The position numbers and the translations under genes are program-made. Positions 49,953 to 61,480 of a stretch of DNA of 64,000 bases are shown here, piece after piece. Below the pieces are notes generated by a model, which worked only from the letters and a program-made list of their open reading frames with translations, was not told the DNA's origin and ran no database searches. Each line of letters starts with the position of its first letter. The stretch's first letter is position 1. Source of the stretch: Effrenium voratum (Eukaryota; Sar; Dinophyceae; Suessiales; Symbiodiniaceae); assembly GCA_963377175.1 (NCBI GenBank), contig CAUJNA010001244.1, forward strand, positions 33,103-97,102, written 5' to 3'.

Positions 49953-50682
49953 TGTAGGAAGGCTTCCAAAACTCACCAACTGCATCGCCGCAGTGGTTCG
50001 TTCAGTGGCTTAATTCCAATGATTCCAATGCTTCACGTTCAAGTCACTCAAACCAGTGTCACTTGTTTCAGTGCCTTAAACCATTGATGTTCTGCAGCTC
50101 CTCCCTGCAGGGCCGACTGCAAGTCTCTCATGCCACTGTGACGCAGAAATTCGGCGTCCATGTGCTGAACCTTAGCGACACGAGACACTATGGCCACACC
50201 TGCGGCATGTGTGTCAAAACATGTCCATGTTTGAGCCTAGCAACATGCTTCGCAAACATCACATTCAAATCTGGTGAATGCCAAATGAGCTTCCACAAGT
50301 TCAAAAAACATGCAGCGACCCTGAGCGTCGTCGGCGCAAGTCTCTTGAACCTGTGGAAGCAACAGAGCCGCCAAGAACTTGGTCGCCGTAAACCTTAGCC
50401 AGCAAGGCAGCTGTCCGTTCATTGCCGTTTGGCGCAGAGTTGTTTACTGGGAATGCAACACGTGAGGACTGCGCCGAGTTGCATTACTGGCACTGCGCAA
50501 TTCAATCAGCTTTACCCACTTGAATAGTCTTGCCCACTTAATCACGCATTTGGAAGAAGGCATGGCGCCATCCGAACTGCATTGCCGCAGTCAGTGCAGC
50601 AGCTGCCAACTTGAGCATGTTTCAACAGGCGTGATCAACAATTAACAATCCCGCAACGTGAACTGTGTGATGACAGAAGCAC

Positions 50683-53626
50683 TCAGGCAAAGCGGACCAG
50701 CCCTTTTTGAACAAGCGCACAGCCAAGCACACTGCACAGCCCCGCAAGCTCTGCAGGAGACCGAATCTGCCAGCATGTCATGAAGGCTTGCAAAAACTCA
50801 CAAACTGCGTCGCCGCGTGACTTAAACCACTGTTTGAGGCTGTTCAGCTCCTGCCTTGTGAGGGGATCCCCTCCAAACCGCTGAATCGCTTCAAGAAAGG
50901 TGATTTTCTGCCAGCGTCCAAGATGCCGAAACCACCGCATGCCTTCAGGCAAGTTGGGGGCCTTTGGCATGCGGCAGAAATGTTCCGCCGGGTGTCCAGC
51001 ATTGACCCACTGCGTGTAAGTAAAGGTTCCGGTGGAATGCAGTCGTCGGGTGGGCGCCAGAGCCTTCGTTGCCCGCTGGTTCCCCCGACTTGCATGGGGC
51101 AGGCCTATTGCCCTCCTAGGTTCTTTGAAGCGTGTCCTCATTCTGGACCGCGTCTTCTGTTCAATCACCCTGGACGGGGGCGCTGCGGCGGTACCTTGCC
51201 GGGCTGGCAAATTGTCGTAGATGCCCGTCACTCTGGCGTGTTCCCTCTCCGCCTTCGAAATGTCGCGCCAGTGCCGCTCTCCGTGCCAAGTGGATTTCGC
51301 GGGAAAGCCATCATCGGCCCACTGGTTCTCCAGCCTTAGCAACAAGTGTCCTTGGCGTTCACCTGATGGAAGCGGTGTCCACCTCCGCAAATCATAATCT
51401 TCTTGGTCTTCCTGGTCTTCTTGGTCTTCCTGGTCTGCGTCTTGTGCCTGGCCGTCTTCTGACTCCGAAACCTCTGAGTCCCCCCAGTCTGGCTCCTCAT
51501 AATCGATGTCATGTTTCAATGTCGGTGTGATCTGCTCTTGCTGGCGGATCATTTCTGCCACTGTGAGCGGAGTGTCTGGCTGCATCTCCTCGCCGGGCGG
51601 GCTGCCGGGCACTGGCACCTCTTCGGGCACCTCTTCGGTTGGGGAGTATGTGGGAGCGCCTATCTTGACCTCAGGGAACGGTGTGGGGTCTGTGTGATCG
51701 ATCTGCTCAGGCACGATGCAAGTAAGCTGCTCAGGCTCCACTGTGTCCACGCTCGGCACATCCGTGGGTGTGGGCTGAAAACTTGTTGGTGAGGCTGCAG
51801 GGCTGGTTGGGGACAGGCACGGCCGCGGGCTACGGGAGCGGTCAGTACGACCCGACGACAGCCCTTCAACCGAGGTTGCAGCAACCTTGGCCTTCGGTCG
51901 GAAAAAGCTGGGCGGGCGGCGGTAACAGCAAGCATGGGCCTCCTGGCTGAGTGAAATGGCGTCCTTGTAGTCCATTTCTTGGTAGTTCGCCGCTGGCCTG
52001 CCCCAATTTTCCCAATCCTCGTTGGTTTGCCCCTCATGCCACTTGCTGTTGGAAAGTTTGGGGTACGTGGGCACCTCCAGGCCGTTGGCATTCGGCATAA
52101 ACTCCCCTGGAAGAAAGCGGGACTGTGGCAGGAAGGTCCGGCAGCACGCTTCGCCCTGGGTGACCCTCAGGTTGTACCTAACAATCACCTTGGTGATCAG
52201 GAGGTCGTTCTCGTGCCAAACCAGCTCCCTCCCACGTGCCATGCCTCCATGAATAGTCTTGGGTGTGTGGCCCAGCAGCTGGAAACCCAACGCATAGAAG
52301 ACGTCGTTTCCAAAAACATTTGTCTTCCACGCGTAGTGGTCAAAAACGTGCTCCCAGTCGTCTGCTGTGTACCTTGGCGCCACCAAGGACTAAACATTCA
52401 GGAATCATTACCAAACACAAATTTCTTGGTAAGGCGCACGCCCATGCCAGCCTGTTTATTCCACTCCCGCTGCCCCAGCCCATGATCGTTGTCCGAGGCA
52501 GTCAGCTTTCCCTGCCTCAAAATGGCTGGGGCGCACTCCCAGTAGGTGCCGTGCAGCCGTTTCCGCAGATGTTTGTAATATGATGCAGCCACTGCGTCGA
52601 ATGGTCTCGGTCTGACTGCAGGTAGTTAAATTCGATGTGGCCAGAACTATCCTCATCGTCGTGGGGGAAGTGGCGACACGTGCCCAGGGAGTCACACACA
52701 TTGTGGACGTGGGCCCAGTGCCGCACCATGGCCTCAACCAGCGAAGGGTCCTTGGCCCTGAAGTCGCTGACCTTTGCCCTGGGAAGTTTTGCCCACTTTG
52801 GGCGTGATTGCAATCTCCCGCAAGCTTCGCGGATCACATCGTAGGGGGCACGCACCAATGGATCGGCCAACCGCAGCCAGCAACTCCCTTCTGAGGTTGA
52901 TCCTTTGCAAGGGGATGCTCTCAAGTGATTCGACTACCTTTGGCAACCCCCTTGCCACATGCCGATGGCCCGTTCTTCCAAGGAAGTCCTGCAGTGGAAG
53001 CTTGCAAACATCATAGAGGTCGCAACTGTTCAGCATGTCCTGTATGTTTACCCATTTGTGCCCAGAATTCACATCATGCGGAATTGTCTGGATTCCCTTG
53101 ACGTTCCGCATTCCATCAAGGAGGATCTCACTTCTGGAGTCCGGGGAAGGGCCAGTGACCGGCACTGTCTTGAACCAGGAGTTCGGCACAATGTAGGCGA
53201 AATTCAGGTGCACGCAGCTGCGTCGCTTTCCCTCCTGCAGTTTTTTTTGCAAGAATTAGACGAAACGCGCAGAAACATGCAGCTTTCCCACACGCACGCC
53301 CCAACCCCGTGCACTTTTCCAAACCTGTCCTTGCACTTCTCCTGAATGGACGTATTGTCAGTCATCAGCAGGAAAAACTCACGCTTGGCGGCGCTGTCCA
53401 ACACCACTCCAGCGTCTTCTGCGAGTTGTCGTGCCACGGCATTCTTGGCCAGGACATCCTGCCAGTTTGGCGAACAAAACGCGCTGCAGAGGTCCGCCCT
53501 GTTAATGCTTCCACCGGGTGTGGCAAGACATCCATTTCTTCTTCTGTGCGCCAGCACATACCAGTCAGTTTCGACAGCCACAAAGAGGTACATCGCTGCA
53601 CTGCCATAGTTGGCGGCTCGCGGCAT
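50683..53626 (-). CDS. Host multi-exon gene with Nudix-like and ART-like motifs
   Basis: Exon 1 (53,626 to about 53,322) starts MPRAANYGSAAMYLFVAVET and has ATPGGSINRADL ... NAVARQLAEDAGVVL. This resembles a Nudix box with a long insert and Gln in place of the usual REU Glu. A GT...CTGCAG intron of about 80 bp follows; exon 2 reads EGKRRSCVHLNFAYIVPNSW. After a frame change near 52,900, a later part has LHGTYWECAPAILRQGKLTA, an H-G-T...A..IL pattern of ADP-ribosyltransferase-like proteins. The 567-codon 3' segment (52386-50683) has KTNVFGNDVFYALGFQLLG, an acidic DQEDQEDQED run and a basic tail. Exon joins are inferred. Confidence 0.42.
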
Positions 53627-54261
53627 GTCTCCTGACTGGCTGTGTTGCCACAGCAGTTCTACCTAGCTCAATCGAATTGCTTGAAGACTCAAAGGCGGCT
53701 GTGCAAGGAGCGTGACATGCAATGGCTTTTTCGTAAACACCGACCGGCAACAACTGTAACATTTGAGAGCTGTTTCTCAACCAGGGCAATAGGCTTCAAC
53801 AAATAGATCATTGGACAGCAACAGGGCGTTCTAGATGCAGACTTCAACATTGCCATTGCAGTGTCCATGGTTCTGCGGAATCATGTTGAAAAGGTGAAGG
53901 GCTGTTTCTCGTGTATTGTTGAGACCACTGGGCAATTTCCGCTATCGCCGACAACAAAACAACCCATAAAACAACATATTGCAGTGTTACCAGTTGCCTG
54001 CATGCCCTACCTAAGAGCTGCGCAGCCAACCCAGGGCGGGCCCTTGCTCATTTACATGCCTGCGAGTTGGCAAACGCATTGCCGTCATGATTGTGCCCGA
54101 ACATGCTTGCGCTGCATGCTTTTTTTCTGGATGCAAAAAGTGTACAGGTGCAAGAGACTGTAGCGGCAGCAACACACAACTGGCAGACTGCGTGGCCGCA
54201 GTCCGTGTCTAGCAATTCAATCAGAAGAACAATGGACAGTGAATCACTGCAGGTGCAGCTT
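53627..54261. other. Host intergenic DNA
   Basis: Mixed short frames on both strands, none convincing; no repeat noticed. Confidence 0.5.
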
Positions 54262-54654
54262 CTACAAAGGATTGAGCAGCTGCAGAATCATTTTCTCAAG
54301 CTTGCAGACGCGGACATTGAGCTTATGCACGTCCTTCGAGATGTCCAGGAGCAATTCATCGGGTGGGAGCGGCGGCGGACTGAACGTCGGCGGCGAGAAG
54401 CTTGTGCACTGCGGCGGGTCGCATGTCTCCTCCCGAACTTTGCGAGCCTCATTGAAGGTGTAGCCCCATCCGAAAGGATCCGGTCGCTGCAAGCTGGACT
54501 TTCCCTCTAGCAGGCACACGCAGCAGAACACCTCCCAATCCTTAGTCAAGACCATCACGTTGCTCTGTCTGAAAGCCGCCTTGGTGTAAAGTTGGGTCTT
54601 GTTCTGCCATCCGCAGCCATCGCAGGAGGCTGTCCAATCCGTGTTCCACGGCAT
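54262..54654 (-). CDS. Unknown Cys-rich protein with coiled C-terminus
   Basis: The 130-aa frame has SCDGCGWQNKTQLYTKAAF and EVFCCVCLLEG, two CxxC pairs that could form a zinc-binding module. A Pro-rich linker (SFSPPTFSPPPLPPDE) and a heptad-like helix (LLLDISKDVHKLNVRVCKLE) follow. Single-exon and GC-rich like the host. Function unknown. Confidence 0.4.
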   Translation of the reverse strand: MPWNTDWTASCDGCGWQNKTQLYTKAAFRQSNVMVLTKDWEVFCCVCLLEGKSSLQRPDPFGWGYTFNEARKVREETCDPPQCTSFSPPTFSPPPLPPDELLLDISKDVHKLNVRVCKLEKMILQLLNPL

Positions 54655-55033
54655 TGTCTGACAGCTGTGTGTTCACAGATGTTGCCTAAACAGCTGCGGC
54701 GTGCAATTCAACCATGATGACATGAACACGGCATCCCTGTTAAATGTTTCCAGCTGTTCACAAGCACACCCAGGCAAACTCATGCGCGACAAATCCAACA
54801 CTGCAGCTCTACCACCTTAGCCTTGCGTAGGAGGGTCTTTTTTCCTGTTCCGACCTTGCGCCAAAACGTGTAAAGTCAAGACTAAGCTACTGTTCAGAGG
54901 TGTTGGCCTGTATCAAAAAACAACTGCGGGCACGCAGTTGGTTTTCGAGGCAGCAGCGCAGCATGGAGCTCCGGCAGTATAAACATGGGGCATCTATTGC
55001 GGGCACAAGGCAGGTTGTAGGTTCTACCGTGGG
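54655..55033. other. Host intergenic DNA
   Basis: No supported gene or repeat. Confidence 0.5.
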
Positions 55034-55396
55034 CTAAGCTACGTCATACCAAGAAAAAACATCATTATAGGCCTGTGTGTGAACCTCTTCGCGCTTTGGC
55101 AGCGAAGAAATGATGCGCTGCGCTTCGAGAGCGGTGGTAATGTTTCTGCCTTTGGCAGAGGTCACAAAGTCTTCGAATGCTTGAATATCCACTTGGCCCG
55201 ATGGTGTGAGACGTAGCCCAGCTTGCTTCCACAACGTAAAAAGTCGCATACTATCTTCGCGGTAGATATCAGGGCTGTGCGCGTCTAACACTGCAGCCGA
55301 GACATGCTGCTGGCTAATTGCGTAATCAAAAACAGCACGGCGCTCTTCCAGCGTCATGCCATTGATTTCACCAGCGTCGAGTCGGAAGAACGCCAT
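55034..55396 (-). CDS. Unknown 120-aa host protein or last exon
   Basis: From MAFFRLDAGEINGMTLEERR the frame is helical with AVFDYAISQQHVSAAVLDAH, LFTLWKQAGLRLTPSGQVDI and ITTALEAQRIISSLPKREEV. Upstream codons are Cys/Arg-rich and overlap another gene, so the inner Met is preferred. It could be a 3' exon of a larger gene. Confidence 0.35.
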   Translation of the reverse strand: MAFFRLDAGEINGMTLEERRAVFDYAISQQHVSAAVLDAHSPDIYREDSMRLFTLWKQAGLRLTPSGQVDIQAFEDFVTSAKGRNITTALEAQRIISSLPKREEVHTQAYNDVFSWYDVA

Positions 55397-55631
55397 TCTC
55401 TTGGAAGCAAAGCTGGCACGCCTCCTGACGTCGTGACTCAACGCTAGCTGCTGCAAGCCGAAAATGCAACCCAAGAAACTTCGACAATCCCGGCAGGAGC
55501 CTTCAAGCCATGTGTGTGACTGTGATAGGCGTTGCCCTACGGCCTTTTCATGTCGCGGCAAAATCAGGCTGCAAACCCTTCTCAGGCTGCAGCAGCCTCT
55601 CAAGCTCAGCCGGATCACGGGGATGAAGCAC

Positions 55632-56969
55632 TCACTGCGTTGCCGCAGTGTGTTCGTATATAAACTCCCGCAGCACCGGGAGCAAGTCCTGAACCAGGAC
55701 ATGGACCGGCCAGAATATGGCCAGGAACACAAACTCTGCGTTGTGGCCGGCGGCAAGACCGCCCCGCTGATCCAGTGCCTCACTCACGCGCAAACACTGG
55801 TCATGGAGAGAGCGCAGCTCGCCAAACTTCAACTTGAATAACTTCCCCTTCATCGGCTGCAGCATCTCGTACTCATCAAACATCCACAAGCCGTCCTTGT
55901 AGCGCACATCAGTCATCGGTGACTTGTGGCGGAACCAGTGTTGAAGCACAGTGCATGCGGCGTAGCATTTGCTGAGGATCTTGGAGTTCACCCGGTGATC
56001 CTTGTAGAGTGGGGCCAGAGTCTGGCAGACCTCGATGAGCATCGAAAGAGGGATCTTGTCTGGTTGCCCGCAAGTGATCCGTTGGATGTCTTCCGCTAAG
56101 TTGTATAGGCAATCCTCCCGCACAATGCCAGATGAGCCCTCCTCCAAGTACCTGGACGCCATGGCTTCACCAGCCTTGGTTACAGAGCTGTTAACTTGAA
56201 CGAGTTGAGCCGAATGGGCGGGCGAAAGCTCTGTGTGCGGCACAACACTGCGCGGCATCCATTCAAGCAAGCATGCAACACTGGCTGCAAAACAGACACA
56301 TTTTCCTCTGTGCTTTGCAAGTTTGCAGGAGTTGCAAAGGCTCCAAAAATTCTCAAGCAAAACAAACCTAAGCTGAGCCGGGCTCTCAGGGGAAAGGCTG
56401 CGTTTCCGCAGCCTTTTCTTAACCATGCATTTCCATGAGTTCAAATTCACGCACAGTCAACCGCAAGTCGGACAGCAGCTTCTCCAATGCTGATGATTCA
56501 GGTCCAATTTGATGTTCCTCTATCAGCACATGCAACGTCCTTTGAACAATCCTCACCATTTCCAGCAGGTCCTGCATCTGTGCGTGGGGAACTGCCATAG
56601 TCGTGGGACGTCGGGAGGCCAGAAACTCTGCACAAGAGGTTCCTTGCCATCATCAGAAAGCCAAGGTGTTCGCGAGATCCGAGCACATTCCATACCAGTG
56701 CCAAAGATTGCCCAAGGAAACGACACAGCTCTTTGTCCAGTGGAAAGCCTGAATTGCTGCGAGAAACGGACGCATGTCCACATATGTCCGTCTGTCACCC
56801 CTTTCTCAATGACACGCTGCGCCAGGCCACGCGCGAGCTCGTCAGCATCAAGCTTGTAAATGTCCATGGCAGCACGTGCGGCAAATTTGACTCCCAGCTG
56901 GGAAGCTGAAAACAAGCAAGGCGAGCGCATCCCACAATTCTTTCCCCCCTCCCTCCCCCCCTCGGTCAA
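55632..56969 (-). CDS. Unknown host gene, tandem copy 1 (two or more exons)
   Basis: Segment 56969-56553 has FAARAAMDIYKLDADELARG, LAQRVIEKGVTDGHMW and KEPLVQSFWPPDVPRL. Segment 56450-55632 has CVCFAASVACLLEWMPRSVV, ASRYLEEGSSGIV, RHKSPMTDVRYKDGLWMFDE and MLQPMKGKLFKLKFGELRSL. Both segments recur in order at 58,293-57,139. I do not recognise the family. Copy 1 has the longer second segment and is the better candidate for the functional gene. Confidence 0.42.
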
Positions 56970-57138
56970 AAAAACGCTTCCGAAATGAGGATGGTTTTGG
57001 CAAAGAATTCACACCCGAAAAACGAGGTTTTTGGTGCAAAAAACGAACCCAAAAGCCTAAAAAGCCTGTACGGTTGCAAGTCCTGAACTTCTCAGGCACA
57101 GGATTGCCTTGAATGGTGGGGCCCAGTACCTAGAAAGC

Positions 57139-58293
57139 TCAGCAAGGTACTTCGGTGGGCTGATGAACCTTGCACCAGAAACTGGTCCTGGCGCACGGGC
57201 CATCTGACCACCAATCAAGGACAAGTACGTAGAAAGCTTGCTGCGTCAGTTTCTCCTTCATTGGCTGCAACATCTCGCGCTCATCAAACATCCACAATGG
57301 TGACTTGTGGCGGAAGCTGAGTTCAAGCGCAGCGCATGCGGTGTAGCAATTGATGATCGAATTGAGACCGCTCCCGACGCTGTCATTGCTTCTGAGGCTT
57401 CGCGAAGTTGGTGAATTTTGCAGCCAATCCAATCAGTTGCTTTGATTCCAACAAACACCAACCCACAACGTGTGCTCCGTCCGAACTGCGGGTGCCCGCG
57501 CAATGCCATGTGAGTCCTCTTCCAAGTACCTGGACGCCATGGCTTCACCAGCTTTGGTTACAAAGCTGTTAAACTTCGCGAGTTGAGCCGAATGGGCGGG
57601 CGAAGGCTCTGTGTGCGGCGCAACACTGCGCGGCATCCACTCAAGCAAGCATGCAACACTGGCTGCAAAACAGACACATTTTCCTCCGCGCTTTGCGAAA
57701 AGGAGTTGAAAAGGCTCCAAACTTCTCAAGCGAAGCAAACCTAAGCTGAGCCGGGCTCTCGGGGGAAAGGCTGCGTTTCCGCAGGCTTTTCAAGGGTAAA
57801 CAAGTTCACGCAAAGTCAAAGCAACATCGTCCAACAGCAACTCCAATGGTGAATGAGGAGGCCCGTCAACGTCAGCCAGTTCGTACAAGAAGTGCAGAAC
57901 TTGGGTCGCCTCTTCCAGAAAGGCCCGCGCTTCAAAATTGGTTCGTGGAATGTACAATGGTCTTGGAGAGCCTGGAGCCCACAAATCCTGCACAAGAGGC
58001 TTCCTACCCAAATTAGAAGGCCCGTCTGATGGCAGAACACGCTCCATACCAGCAACAAGGATTGCGAAAGGAAACGTTGAAGCTCTCCATCCAGCACTTT
58101 CCATCATGCACCGCAGGACCTTCCTGCATTTCCTGACGCCACCGTCGTGCATCTGCTTCTCAATGACACGCAGCGCCACGCAATGCGCGAGCTCGTCAGC
58201 ATCAAGCCCGTAAATGTCCATGGCAGCACGCGCACCAAGTTTCACTACCAGCTGGCAAAAACAACTCTCTGAGCCACTGGATTGTCCAAACAA
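57139..58293 (-). pseudogene. Unknown host gene, tandem copy 2, degraded
   Basis: Segment 58293-57790 has LGARAAMDIYGLDADELAHC and GRKPLVQDLWAPGSPRPLYI, a longer version of copy 1's first segment. Segment 57738-57139 has CVCFAASVACLLEWMPRSVA and ASRYLEEDSHGIARA, then breaks up, with RHKSPLWMFDEREMLQPMKE in another frame and an internal deletion. The second part is therefore likely dead. Confidence 0.45.
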
Positions 58294-58479
58294 GGGCTGC
58301 GCAGAAAAAATCTACGCAGGACCGTTTTTACACAGCCCGAAATTCATACCCGCTAAAAAAACACAACGAGGTTTTTGTTGCAAAAAACGCACCCCCCAAA
58401 AAAAGCCTAAAAAGCCTGTACTTAATGACCGGCCAGAAGGTCAACCAGCTGCTTCCGGGCATTCCAAAGCTCAAGGGCG

Positions 58480-59172
58480 AGGAAAACGTCCGGCGGCAAG
58501 CCTTCGAGCAAGGGCAAGCCTTCACAGGCCAAGTCCCGAGCTGCGAGCGCAACACAGTGCGTGTGCTGCGGTGGATCTGGCCATTGGGCCAGCGCATGCC
58601 CTCCACCACAAGCAGCCTCGTTCCGTTCTACGCCCAATCCGAACAAGCGCCCCGCCATCGAGGATGGATCCTCGATGACGGCCAACCTGCTGATCGACCA
58701 GTTCGGATCCGAACGGCCAGATGCTGTCATGTTGGATCCTGGAGCATCATCCTTCTTGGCTGGCTACCAGACCTTTCTCGCCTGTGTCTCCTACCTCGAG
58801 TTCATCGGCTACCCCATTGGCCAGATCCAGTTCAGCCGCTGCGCCAAGGACTTTCGCTTTGGAGGTGACCGTTCAGGTCGAAGCAAATGGGTGATCCGCA
58901 TCCCCATCTTCCTGAACAACAAGTATGGCGTTGCTGATTGCTTCCTGCTGCCCAGACACACCCCAGTGCTTCTTGGAAGACCTGTGATGGAGCTCCTGGG
59001 CATCCAGCTGGACTTTGCCAACAAACAATTTCGGCTTCCTGGTGGTCATTGGCGCCGACTAGAATGTGGTCGACAGGATGAGTGCCTTCTATCCCTGACT
59101 GACTCTGTGAGAGCAGCAAGCACAACCTCAAGCTCGCCTATGAACACGTGCTTGCGGATGAGCCTGGCCTGA
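58480..59172 (+). CDS. Retrotransposon zinc knuckle plus retropepsin fragment
   Basis: In one frame, a Lys/Ser-rich stretch leads to QCVCCGGSGHWASACP (CX2CX4HX4C knuckle). A linker follows, then VMLDPGASSFLAGY, a D-x-GA-S aspartic protease active site, then PVLLGRPVMELLGIQLDF, the LLG-x-P...LG flap/closing motif. This is a Gag-knuckle and protease of the Ty1/copia type common in dinoflagellates. No downstream RT or integrase is visible before unrelated repeats; a further open frame (59,176-59,406) may be its continuation. A truncated element or domesticated protease is possible. Confidence 0.65.
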   Translation, partial: RKTSGGKPSSKGKPSQAKSRAASATQCVCCGGSGHWASACPPPQAASFRSTPNPNKRPAIEDGSSMTANLLIDQFGSERPDAVMLDPGASSFLAGYQTFLACVSYLEFIGYPIGQIQFSRCAKDFRFGGDRSGRSKWVIRIPIFLNNKYGVADCFLLPRHTPVLLGRPVMELLGIQLDFANKQFRLPGGHWRRLECGRQDECLLSLTDSVRAASTTSSSPMNTCLRMSLA

Positions 59173-59921
59173 ATCATGCTCCAGGACTTCAAGCTCACTG
59201 AGAACATCGAGGAGGCGGTCGACGTTGCACAGGAGCAGCCGCTGCCCCAGCACTGCCATCGTCTCAAACCTCACCAGCTGCGCACCATCCAGATCGCCCT
59301 GCAGGACGAGTCCAAGCGGGTCGAGAATGAGACGGTCGACCAGATCATGAAGGCCACCACTGCAAGGCCCCATTTGATGAGCGAGTTCACAAGCTCTCGC
59401 CGCTGATCACGCGACCCGAAAGATTCCCCCTTGTCGAGCACATCCTTGGGCACGGCGCCACTCGCCCGCAAGGCATCCAGCTTCTGCCGCTTGCACCGGT
59501 CAGTGGTGGCACTGCCACTGCCAGCCTCTCCAGCTCCAGCTCGCTTGGGCGCTGAAGAAGAGGAGGAAGAGGATTCCTCGTCATCCTGCTTCTTCTCCTT
59601 TTGCTCCTGTGCCTCCTCAGATGCCAGGTCCGGCTTCCAATCCGCCGAGGCCCTTGGGCCGCAGGCGTTTAGATCACCTTGAGCGAAGCGATCTGAATCG
59701 AAGTATTGGTTATTGGTTATTGGTGTTATAGTTAACTATTCGAGGCTCCCCCCTCCCCCTCATCGGAAAGTGTGTTTCGGAGCCCGTTTTCAGTTTGTTG
59801 TTTTTTTGGGGGGCGGGGGTGGGGCTTTGGTTTTTGGTGGGTTGGCTTTCTTTCCGCGCGTTAAAGTGGTTGAGCACGTCCTTGGCGGTTTTGGGAAAGT
59901 TTGGTACTGATGCGAGTCTAG
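59173..59921. other. Host DNA after the retropepsin
   Basis: A plus frame at 59,176-59,406 (NIEEAVDVAQEQPLPQHCHR) may continue the retroelement out of phase. The following 500 bp has Glu/Ser low complexity and no recognised gene. Confidence 0.4.
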
Positions 59922-60130
59922 ACCTGGTTGATCCTGCCAGCAGTCATATGCTTGTCTCAGATTCAGCCTCGCATGGCTGGTTTGGGGCTCTGGTTTTTTG
60001 GCGGGTTAGGTTCGTTTTCGCGTGGTAAAGTGTTTGAGCTGGGTTTTGGGTTGGTAGCGATGCAAGACCAAACCTGGTTGATCCTGCCAGTAGTCATATG
60101 CTTGTGTCAGATTCAGCCTAACATGGCTGG
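59820..60130 (+). repeat. Tandem unit carrying 18S rRNA 5'-end fragments
   Basis: Two copies of a roughly 145-bp unit each end in the 5' end of eukaryotic SSU rRNA: CCTGGTTGATCCTGCCAG at 59,923 and 60,073, followed by AGTCATATGCTTGT. Similarity fades after about 40 nt (CAGATTCAGCC in place of CAAAGATTAAGCC). These are fragments, not functional rRNA genes. Confidence 0.85.
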
Positions 60131-60199
60131 TTTGAGCAATCAGCTAAACACATTTAGCAGCGTTCATTCCCTTATTCCTTACAACCTTCTGGCTTTGAG

Positions 60200-60570
60200 T
60201 ACTTTCCCAGAAACTTGCGCGTGCCAGGTTGCTGCGCGCAAGTTTTTTCTGGTCGCCTTTTGGCCTTGCTTTTCCTCCCGGCTCGCCAACATCACCAGCC
60301 TGTCTCCGTCAACTTCGTCAGCATCGCCAGGCCTTTTGGCCTCGCTTCGCCTCCCGGCTCGCCAACATCACCATCATCACCGGCCTGTCTCCGTTAACAT
60401 CGTCAGCATCGCCAGCTTTGAGCGCTCAGCCAAACCGGCTTTAAGTGCCTTCTCAGAAACTTGCGCGTGCCACGGTGCTGCGCGCAAGTTTTTTCCGGGC
60501 TCGCTTCCTTTCCCGGCTTGGCATCACCAGCCTGTCTCCGTTAACATCGTCAGCATTGCTGGGCCACACT
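60200..60570 (+). repeat. Repeated hairpin and CGTCAGCATCGCCAG-type blocks
   Basis: AACTTGCGCG...CGCGCAAGTT (10-bp stem) occurs near 60,217 and 60,461. GCCTGTCTCCGTTAACATCG or close variants recur at about 60,297, 60,382 and 60,530. A local duplicated array; no gene. Confidence 0.7.
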
Positions 60571-60714
60571 GGAAATGAAATGCATTGAGTCGTATGTGTC
60601 AACCTTAGGGTGGACCATCTCTTCTGCAATCCATCTGTGCTCCTAGGATTCGTACAGCGCAGCTTATACAGAGCACTTATACAAAGCCACCGGCACAAAA
60701 ACACTTGCACAGAT

Positions 60715-61480
60715 ACAGTTGTATAAAGCAAGGCATACAAAGCATTTGTACAGAGCACTTGCACAGAGCGATTTGCAAAGAGCAACATATATAGAGCGCA
60801 GAGCGGCTTGCGCAGAGCAACTTTTGCACGGAGCAGCTTGCACAAAGCAACTTGCGCAGAGCAGCTGTCTCAGAGCAACTTACGAGCAGAGAAATTTGGA
60901 GACTTCCGCAGAGCAGAGCAGTTTATGCAGAGCACTTACGCAAGGCTCTTGCGCGAAGCAGCTTGCACGGCAACTTGCGCAGGCCTAACTTCACAGAGGA
61001 ACTTGCGCAAAGCACTTGCGCAGAGCACTTTACACAACGCAACTTGCTCAGAGCAGCTTGCGTAGAGCCACTTGCGCAAGGCAACTTACATACAGCAACT
61101 TGCGCAAAGCAACTTGTACAGAGCACTTGCGCGCGGGACTTTGCGCAGCGCAACTTGCACAGAGCAGCTTGCACAGAGCAACCTGCACAGAGCAGCTTGC
61201 ACAAAGCTACCTGCGCAGAGCAGCTTGCGCAAAGCAACATGCGCAGAGCAGCTTGCGTATAGAGCAACTTGCGCAGAGCAACTTGCGCAGACCAACTTAC
61301 GAGAACCAACTTGCGCAGACTTCCGCAAAGGAACTTGGGCAGAGGCGCTTGCGTTGAGCAACACGCGCAGAGCAACGTGCGCAAGGCACTTGCGTGGAGA
61401 AACGCGCGCGCAGCATCTTACATAGAGGCTTTGACCAGAGCAACACGCGTAGAACAACTTGCGCAAAGCAAAGCGCGCAG
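60715..61480 (+). repeat. Degenerate 14-bp tandem repeat field
   Basis: About fifty copies of a 14-bp unit near GAGCAACTTGCGCA, often drifting by point changes and small indels. Since 14 is not a multiple of 3, all frames stay open and give repetitive false ORFs on both strands. No gene is supported here. Confidence 0.85.

Larger units (their letters stand above)
49115..50715 (+). repeat. Direct duplication of about 0.7 kb with hairpin insertions
   Basis: 49,115-49,880 and 50,005-50,715 are near-identical blocks (for example both carry CATTACTGGCACTGCGCAAT and AGGCATGGCGCCATCCGAAC). The copies differ by a hairpin at 49,182-49,247 present only in the first. A second hairpin (49,894-49,952) lies between them. 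No credible gene. Confidence 0.85.

Noticed and set aside
59923..60110. Functional 18S rRNA genes
   Set aside because: Only about 40 nt of the 5' end match before divergence, in both copies.
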